Shown here in pieces: positions 1 through 4,197 of a DNA stretch of 6,469 nt. The stretch is taken from contig CAKZVG010000353.1 of the NCBI GenBank assembly GCA_937921835.1, positions 1 through 6,469 of the forward strand. Reading direction: 5' to 3'. The notes under the pieces are model-generated. The model saw only the letters and a program-made list of their open reading frames with translations, ran no database searches and was not told the origin of the DNA. Origin of the DNA: an uncultured Bryobacteraceae bacterium. GTDB taxonomy: Bacteria; Acidobacteriota; Terriglobia; Bryobacterales; Bryobacteraceae. The stretch's first letter is position 1. Each line of letters opens with the position of its first letter. The position numbers and the translations under genes were made by a program.

Positions 1-2
1 TG

Positions 3-590
3 TCGCACCCCGGCCCGCTCGACGCGGCCATCTGGAACGCGCTGACGGTGAATCATGCCGGCGTGGACGTGCTGCCGGCGCCGGAGGTGCCCAGCTCGGA
101 GACGGTCGATCCGGGACGCCTGCACGAGGTGCTTGAATACGCCCGGCTGCTCTATGACTGGGTGATCGTCGATCTGCCCTCGATCTTCCAGCGGGTCAGC
201 CTGCTGGCGCTGTCGGAATCCGACCGGGCGTTTCTCATTTCGACCGCCGAGTTGCCCAGCCTGCATCTTACGCGCAAGGCGGTGAACCTGCTGACCAGCC
301 TGGGAATCGACCGTGAGCGCTACGTGGTGGTGGTCAACCGGACCGGCAAGCGCGACGGGCTGGGGGGATCGGACCTGGAAAAGATCTTGAATTGCCCGGT
401 GCACGCGACGTTTCCCAACGACTATTTCTCGCTGCACCGGGTGGTCACGCACGGGCAGCCGCTGGGCACGGACTGCGAACTGGGGCGGGCCATCGACCGG
501 CTGGCGGGACGGCTCTCGGCGCCGGCGGTGCAAGAAAAGCGCGGCGCCGACGCCCCGCTGGGGGCCAAGCCCGTGCTGTCGGAAACATAG
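3..590 (+). CDS. cpaE: CpaE/TadZ-type pilus assembly ATPase, C-terminal part (5' end outside window)
   Basis: The reading frame is already open at base 3, giving 195 visible codons before the TAG at 588-590, so this is the back half of a longer gene; CpaE/TadZ proteins are usually around 400 residues. The GTG at 48 is an internal valine codon, because the in-frame residues before it (ending AIWNALT) fit the family. Seen: a stretch GVDVLPAPEVP, then YDWVIVDLPS at bases 153-182, which matches the Walker B/switch region of the MinD/ParA-like fold in this family, then a SADR/ISTAELPSLHLTRKA-type segment and a VVVNR strand. The Walker A loop and any receiver-like N-terminal domain lie upstream and cannot be judged. 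The last ~25 residues are low-complexity and probably disordered. In known Tad systems this protein localises the pilus machine at the pole. It sits 14 bases before the secretion ATPase gene, consistent with one operon. Confidence 0.88.
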   Translation, partial: SHPGPLDAAIWNALTVNHAGVDVLPAPEVPSSETVDPGRLHEVLEYARLLYDWVIVDLPSIFQRVSLLALSESDRAFLISTAELPSLHLTRKAVNLLTSLGIDRERYVVVVNRTGKRDGLGGSDLEKILNCPVHATFPNDYFSLHRVVTHGQPLGTDCELGRAIDRLAGRLSAPAVQEKRGADAPLGAKPVLSET

Positions 591-604
591 GGGTCTAACG
601 GAAG

Positions 605-1969
605 ATGATCGCGACCAACGTGGAACCGAAATCCGGGCAGCAGTTGAGCTGGGAGCAGCGTCTGCTGCGCAACGCCGGGCGGCCGAAGACGGCGCTCAAG
701 CCGGAGTACCAGGAATTCAAGTTCACCCTGCATCGCAAGCTGCTGGACAAGATCAACCTCGAAGCGCTGGCGATGATCGACAACCAGCGCGTGCGGGGCG
801 AGGTCCGGCAGGCTCTGATTCAGTTGATCGACGCCGAGCCCACGCTGCTGAGCGCGCTTGAGAAGCAGCAGATCTGCGACGAGGTTCTCGACGAGGTGTT
901 CGGTCTGGGGCCGCTGGAGCCGCTGCTCCAGGACCCGACCATCAGTGACATCCTGGTGAACACCCATAAGCAGGTCTACGTGGAACGCAAGGGTCTGCTG
1001 GAACTCACTTCGGTGAGCTTCCGGGACGATGCGCATCTGCTGCGGATTATCGACAAGATCGTCTCGCAGGTGGGCCGCCGGGTGGACGAATCGAATCCCA
1101 TGGTGGACGCGCGGCTCTCCGACGGCTCGCGCGTCAACGCCATCATTCCGCCGCTGGCCGTGGACGGTCCGCTGCTGTCAATCCGCCGGTTTTCCACCGA
1201 CAAGCTGATGCCGCCCGACCTGGTCGACCGCAAGGCGCTGACGCCCGGGATGATGGAGCTGCTCGAGGCGGCCGTCAAGGCGCGCCTGAACGTGATCATC
1301 GCGGGCGGCACCGGCGCCGGTAAGACGACTCTGCTGAACGCGCTGTCGTTCTTCATCTCGCCCAAAGAGCGGATTGTGACCATCGAGGACGCGGCCGAGT
1401 TGCAGCTCAAGCAGCCGCATGTGGCGCGGCTTGAGACCCGGCCACCGAACCTCGAAGGCCAGGGCGCGGTGCGCCAGCGGGAGCTGCTGGTCAACAGCCT
1501 GCGTATGCGTCCGGACCGCATCGTGGTGGGCGAGGTCCGCGGCCCGGAGGCGCTCGACATGCTCCAGGCCATGAACACCGGCCACGACGGTTCCCTCACG
1601 ACGGTCCACGCCAACTCGCCGCGCGACGCGGTGTCGCGGCTGGAGGTGATGGTTTCGCTCGCCAACGCCAACATGCAACTGGTCTCCATCCGGCAGCAGA
1701 TCGCCAGCGCCGTGCACATCTTCGTGCAGGCGTCGCGTCTGACGGACGGCTCGCGCCGGGTGACCAACATCACCGAGGTGACCGGCATGGAGGGCGAGGT
1801 GGTGACCTTGCAGGACATCTTCGTGTTCGAGAAGCGGGGCATGACGCCGGAAGGCAAGGTGGTGGGACGTTTCGCGGCCACGGGCATCCGCCCCAAGTTC
1901 TACGAAAAACTGCTGGCGGCCGGCATCCGGCTGCGGCCCGACCTGTTCGACGAGGTGGTGGAAGTCTAA
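605..1969 (+). CDS. cpaF: Tad pilus secretion ATPase CpaF/TadA
   Basis: Complete 454-residue secretion NTPase of the VirB11/GspE superfamily, cytoplasmic, expected to form a hexamer that powers Flp pilus assembly through TadB and TadC. Seen: an N-terminal all-helical part including [20 protein letters not shown], the N-terminal domain start [21 protein letters not shown], Walker [10 protein letters not shown] at residues 234-242, the Asp box around [11 protein letters not shown] at 256-266, Walker [10 protein letters not shown] at 305-313, and the His box [18 protein letters not shown] at about 325-342. All catalytic motifs are intact and the length is normal for the family. The ATG at 605 is the only reasonable start after the upstream stop. 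A possible ribosome site AGGGG overlaps the upstream TAG at 589-593, 11 bases from the ATG, with a weaker GGAAG directly against it, so initiation may be coupled to translation of cpaE. Only 11 bases separate it from tadB. Confidence 0.97.
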   Translation: MIATNVEPKSGQQLSWEQRLLRNAGRPKTALKPEYQEFKFTLHRKLLDKINLEALAMIDNQRVRGEVRQALIQLIDAEPTLLSALEKQQICDEVLDEVFGLGPLEPLLQDPTISDILVNTHKQVYVERKGLLELTSVSFRDDAHLLRIIDKIVSQVGRRVDESNPMVDARLSDGSRVNAIIPPLAVDGPLLSIRRFSTDKLMPPDLVDRKALTPGMMELLEAAVKARLNVIIAGGTGAGKTTLLNALSFFISPKERIVTIEDAAELQLKQPHVARLETRPPNLEGQGAVRQRELLVNSLRMRPDRIVVGEVRGPEALDMLQAMNTGHDGSLTTVHANSPRDAVSRLEVMVSLANANMQLVSIRQQIASAVHIFVQASRLTDGSRRVTNITEVTGMEGEVVTLQDIFVFEKRGMTPEGKVVGRFAATGIRPKFYEKLLAAGIRLRPDLFDEVVEV

Positions 1970-1980
1970 GCGAGGCCCGT

Positions 1981-2958
1981 ATGCAGACGTTTTTCCTGAT
2001 CCTGATTCTGGTCTGGGCCTGCGCCATCCTGGTGTGGTGGGTGGTCTCCAACGCCTACCGCAAGGCCGACGTGGACCGGATCAAGAGCCGCCTGGCGCCG
2101 GGCGCGAAGAAGAAGGCCGAGAAGGGCGCGCGGCGGGCCCCGGAACTGATCCGGACCGAGGATGCGCGCACCGGCCGGCTGGTGATGCGGCTGCTGGGGC
2201 GCTTCAACCTCACCGAGCGGCTGAGCGATCTGCTTGAACAGGCGGGGCTGAAGTGGAACGTGGCGCGCCTGATCCACGGCTGCCTGGCGGCGTTTCTGGC
2301 CGGCTACGCCCTGGCCTGGATGCTGCTGCCGGCCGAGTTGCGGTTGGCGGCGCTGCTGGTGGCGGCCGGCTGCGCCTCGCTGCCGCTGCTGTATGTGCTG
2401 CGGATGCGCACGGCCCGCATGCGCCGCTTCGAGGAGTTGTTCCCGGAGAGCCTGGAGTTCGTTTCCCGCTCGATGCGCGCCGGACACGCCTTTTCGGTAT
2501 CGCTTGAAATGATCCATCGCGAGTTCCAGGAGCCGCTGGCGGGCGAGTTCCGGCGGACGTTTGAGGAGCACAACCTCGGGCTGCCGCTTGAAACGGCGCT
2601 GCTCAAGCTGTCCAAGCGGGTGCCGCTGCTCGACGTGCACTTCTTCGTCTCGGCCGTGCTGCTGCAAAAGCGCACCGGAGGCAACCTGGCCGAGATCCTG
2701 GACAAGCTGGCCTACGTCATCCGCGAGCGCTTCAAGCTGCGAGGAAAGATCCGCGCCATCAGCGCCCACGGGCGGATGACCGGAATGGCGCTGTCGTCGA
2801 TTCCGGTCGGGGTGGCGGTGCTGATGTTCTTCGTCAACCCGGATTATGTGCGGTTTTTCTTCACCGAGGAAGTCGGCAACATCATGATCGGCGCCGCCAT
2901 TCTGCTTCAGATTCTGGGCTACGCGGTGATCAAGAAGATCGTTTCCATCGAGGTCTAG
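1981..2958 (+). CDS. tadB: Tad pilus inner-membrane platform protein TadB
   Basis: 325-residue type II secretion F (T2SF/GspF)-family membrane protein, the TadB half of the TadB/TadC platform on which the CpaF ATPase acts. Seen: an N-terminal transmembrane helix (about residues 3-22), a basic lysine/arginine-rich cytoplasmic stretch (about 30-60), two hydrophobic helices around residues 95-140, the cytoplasmic T2SF helical domain from about residue 150 (starting FEELFPESLEFVSRSMRAG, with the conserved RTGGNLAEILDKLA segment), and two C-terminal membrane helices near 268-284 and 299-320. Length and layout fit TadB well. The ATG is preceded by GAGG at 1972-1975, five bases away, which supports this start. 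It follows cpaF by 11 bases and precedes tadC by 6, the standard Tad gene order. TadB and TadC are homologous; assignment as TadB rests on order and on the RTGGNLAEIL motif. Confidence 0.96.
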   Translation: MQTFFLILILVWACAILVWWVVSNAYRKADVDRIKSRLAPGAKKKAEKGARRAPELIRTEDARTGRLVMRLLGRFNLTERLSDLLEQAGLKWNVARLIHGCLAAFLAGYALAWMLLPAELRLAALLVAAGCASLPLLYVLRMRTARMRRFEELFPESLEFVSRSMRAGHAFSVSLEMIHREFQEPLAGEFRRTFEEHNLGLPLETALLKLSKRVPLLDVHFFVSAVLLQKRTGGNLAEILDKLAYVIRERFKLRGKIRAISAHGRMTGMALSSIPVGVAVLMFFVNPDYVRFFFTEEVGNIMIGAAILLQILGYAVIKKIVSIEV

Positions 2959-2964
2959 GACTCC

Positions 2965-3885
2965 ATGACGGCACTATTAAGCTTCGTTCTCTTCCTCGGT
3001 GTGGCGGTGGCCCTGTCGCTGGTCGGCGTCAAGCTGTGGGTGCGCCCGAAGGAAGCCATCGAGCGGGTGACCGGGGCCGGGGTTTCGCCCGCCGAGGAGA
3101 CGCCCAAGCACCCGAGCCTCGTGTTTCACGAGCTCGTCCAGCGGCTGGGTAACGTGCTACCGGCCTCGCCGAAGGACGTCGGCGTGGTGCAGCGGCAGCT
3201 CATCCGCGCCGGATACCGCGACGCCAACGCCATCAAGATCCTGTACGGGGCGAAGGTGATCTTCGCGGTTCTGCTGCCGCTGGTGATGACCCTCCTGGTG
3301 GCCAACAACGACTCCGATCCGGCGAACAAAATGATGGCCGTTCTGGCCTCGGCGGCGTTCGGGTTTTTCCTGCCGAACGAGTACGTCAAGATCATGTCCA
3401 AGCGCCGCCAGAAGCGCCTGCGGCGCGGCCTGCCGAACGCCCTCGACCTGATGGTGGTGTGCGTGGAGTCCGGACTCGGCCTGGACCAGGCCATCGTGCA
3501 GGTGGCCAAGGAACTGGAGCAGGCGCACCCGGAGATTACCGAGGAGTTCCACCTGGTGAACCTGGAACTCAAGGCGGGCAAGCGGCGGGTGGACGCCCTG
3601 CGCAACCTGGCCGAGCGGACCTCGGTGGACGACCTCAAGCGCCTGGTGGCGGTGCTGATCCAGGCCGACCGCTTCGGCACCGGCATCGCGCAGAGCCTGC
3701 GCGGGCACGCCGACTACATGCGGGTGCAGGCCCGGCAGACGGCCGAGGAGAAAGCGGCCAAACTGGGCGTCAAGCTGGTGTTCCCAATCTTCTTCTGCAT
3801 CTTGCCGTCGCTGTTCGTGGTGACGGTTGGGCCGATCGTAGTCAAGATTATGCGGGAGTTGCTCCCCATGATGAACAACATGTAG
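2965..3885 (+). CDS. tadC: Tad pilus inner-membrane platform protein TadC
   Basis: 306-residue T2SF-family membrane protein, the partner of TadB in the inner-membrane platform that couples ATP hydrolysis to pilin extraction and assembly. Seen: an N-terminal membrane helix (about residues 2-25), two hydrophobic helices at about 94-112 and 120-138, then a basic loop KRRQKRLRRGLPNALDL leading into the T2SF domain from about residue 156 (VVCVESGLGLDQAI, later LIQADRFGTGIAQSLR), and a C-terminal membrane segment at about 268-293. The GLPNALDL...VESGLGLDQAI pattern is characteristic of TadC. The start is supported by AGGA at 2957-2960, four bases upstream and overlapping the tadB stop codon, so translation is probably coupled. 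No truncation or frameshift is visible. Confidence 0.96.
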   Translation: MTALLSFVLFLGVAVALSLVGVKLWVRPKEAIERVTGAGVSPAEETPKHPSLVFHELVQRLGNVLPASPKDVGVVQRQLIRAGYRDANAIKILYGAKVIFAVLLPLVMTLLVANNDSDPANKMMAVLASAAFGFFLPNEYVKIMSKRRQKRLRRGLPNALDLMVVCVESGLGLDQAIVQVAKELEQAHPEITEEFHLVNLELKAGKRRVDALRNLAERTSVDDLKRLVAVLIQADRFGTGIAQSLRGHADYMRVQARQTAEEKAAKLGVKLVFPIFFCILPSLFVVTVGPIVVKIMRELLPMMNNM

Positions 3886-3887
3886 CG

Positions 3888-3894
3888 AAAGGAG
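3888..3894 (+). promoter_or_regulatory. Strong ribosome binding site for the small membrane ORF
   Basis: AAAGGAG lies three bases after the tadC stop codon and nine bases before the ATG at 3904. It is the best Shine-Dalgarno match among the Tad genes in the window and is the main reason to treat the 30-codon ORF as translated rather than chance. Confidence 0.7.
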
Positions 3895-3903
3895 ACTCTG
3901 GAA

Positions 3904-3996
3904 ATGGATGCCACGATGATTCGCATTGTATGCGCGGTGCTGGCGGTGCTGCTGCTGGGCGTGATCGTGCTTCGCCGCCGCAAGAGCGCGGAGTAG
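3904..3996 (+). CDS. 30-residue single-pass membrane microprotein downstream of tadC
   Basis: Short complete ORF (ATG to TAG) that I do not recognise as a named family. It starts MDATMIRIVCAVLAV; nearly all of residues 6-23 are hydrophobic, enough for one membrane helix, and the tail is RRRKSAE. By the positive-inside rule the acidic N-terminus would be periplasmic and the basic tail cytoplasmic. There is no lipobox, no prepilin peptidase motif of the Flp type (G before XXXXEY) and no signal-peptidase site, so it is not an obvious pilin or lipoprotein. Third codon positions are mostly G or C (about 24 of 29 sense codons after the start), as in its neighbours. It follows tadC by 18 bases behind a strong ribosome site, so it is probably co-transcribed with the Tad genes. 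A role as an accessory or stabilising subunit of the TadB/TadC platform is a guess. The ATG at 3916 is an alternative start giving 26 residues. Confidence 0.68.
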   Translation: MDATMIRIVCAVLAVLLLGVIVLRRRKSAE

Positions 3997-4016
3997 GGCC
4001 GGAAGGAAAGGATCGG

Positions 4017-4070
4017 GGCGGGCCTCGCTCCTCTGCCGGGCGCGGAGCGGTGGAGGAGACCGGGCCCGCC
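4017..4070 (+). terminator. Long imperfect stem-loop after the Tad genes, candidate transcription end or mRNA-stability element
   Basis: The outer arms GGCGGGCC (4017-4024) and GGCCCGCC (4063-4070) pair perfectly. After a short imperfection (C4026/C4061 mismatch, bulged A4059) an inner stem of 11 pairs, including two G-U, joins 4028-4038 to 4048-4058 and closes a nine-base loop. That is about 21 pairs in 54 bases, starting 20 bases after the microprotein stop. No T-run follows, so it is not a classic intrinsic terminator; Rho-dependent termination, a U-less terminator or protection of the upstream mRNA are all possible. Hairpins arise easily in sequence this GC-rich, but this one is longer than chance would readily give. 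Confidence 0.42.
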
Positions 4071-4087
4071 ACACCGGTCGGGTGTGG
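4069..4087 (+). other. Perfect 7-bp hairpin abutting the long stem-loop
   Basis: CCACACC (4069-4075) and GGTGTGG (4081-4087) pair perfectly around the five-base loop GGTCG. It shares two bases (4069-4070) with the base of the preceding stem, so the two could either stack end to end or compete by a base or two. No T-run follows it. Confidence 0.4.
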
Positions 4088-4153
4088 GTTGGCAGGCGCA
4101 CGGGCGGGGGGTGGAAAGCTCCGCCGGGCGCTGGTTCCGCGGTAGTTGCAGGA

Positions 4154-4176
4154 AGCCCGGGCCGCCGCCGCGGGCT
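4154..4176 (+). other. Short hairpin directly upstream of the propeller gene's ribosome binding site
   Basis: AGCCCG (4154-4159) and CGGGCT (4171-4176) pair around an 11-base GC-only loop. The stem ends exactly where the purine-rich AAGAGGA begins (4177). This position could insulate or modulate ribosome access, but a six-pair stem in GC-rich sequence is weak evidence. Confidence 0.3.
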
Positions 4177-4189
4177 AAGAGGAATGGAG
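4177..4189 (+). promoter_or_regulatory. Ribosome binding site that decides the propeller gene start
   Basis: AAGAGGA (4177-4183) is followed by GGAG (4186-4189), the latter eight bases before the ATG at 4198. The competing ATG at 4279 has only a GGAGG at 4255-4259, 19 bases away and too far for normal initiation, so 4198 is the preferred start. Confidence 0.6.
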
Positions 4190-4197
4190 TGGATAAC

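Larger units (their letters stand above)
3997..4197. other. Structured GC-rich intergenic region between the Tad operon and the propeller gene
   Basis: 201 bases with no convincing gene. It is purine- and G-rich on the + strand, has no recognisable sigma-70 -35/-10 pair, and contains several possible hairpins (listed separately) plus a weaker one pairing GGCGG at 4103-4107 with CCGCC at 4121-4125, with an outer GCGC pair at 4096-4099 and 4128-4131. Two imperfect direct repeats occur: GCTCC(TCT)GCCGGGCGC at 4027-4043 and GCTCCGCCGGGCGC at 4118-4131. One + frame is open throughout, but its codons (AGG, AGA, GGG, CCA, AGT) are unlike the neighbouring genes, so I read it as non-coding. Confidence 0.6.

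Noticed and set aside
48..590. Starting the CpaE/TadZ gene at the GTG at 48
   Set aside because: The frame is open back to base 3 and the residues before the GTG fit the family, so the real start is upstream of the window.
976..1896. Minus-strand open frame of 306 codons opposite cpaF
   Set aside because: Antisense shadow of a gene with all ATPase motifs intact; the translation is Ser/Arg/Thr-rich with no family resemblance.
1966..2769. Minus-strand open frame of 267 codons opposite tadB
   Set aside because: Gln/Arg/His-rich composition typical of a reverse-strand shadow; tadB on the other strand has the expected membrane helices and motifs.
3904..3996. The small ORF as a Flp-type prepilin
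   Set aside because: It lacks the Flp prepilin cleavage motif (G followed by XXXXEY) and is shorter than usual Flp pilins.
3459..4145. Alternative + strand frame across the end of tadC and the intergenic region
   Set aside because: Gly/Arg/Ala-rich translation without domain character, overlapping well-supported tadC; produced by GC-rich codon structure.
3997..4197. Treating the intergenic region as coding, as an N-terminal extension of the propeller protein
   Set aside because: The frame is open but uses codons foreign to the neighbours and encodes a Pro/Gly/Arg-rich stretch; the ribosome binding site just before 4198 points to initiation there.
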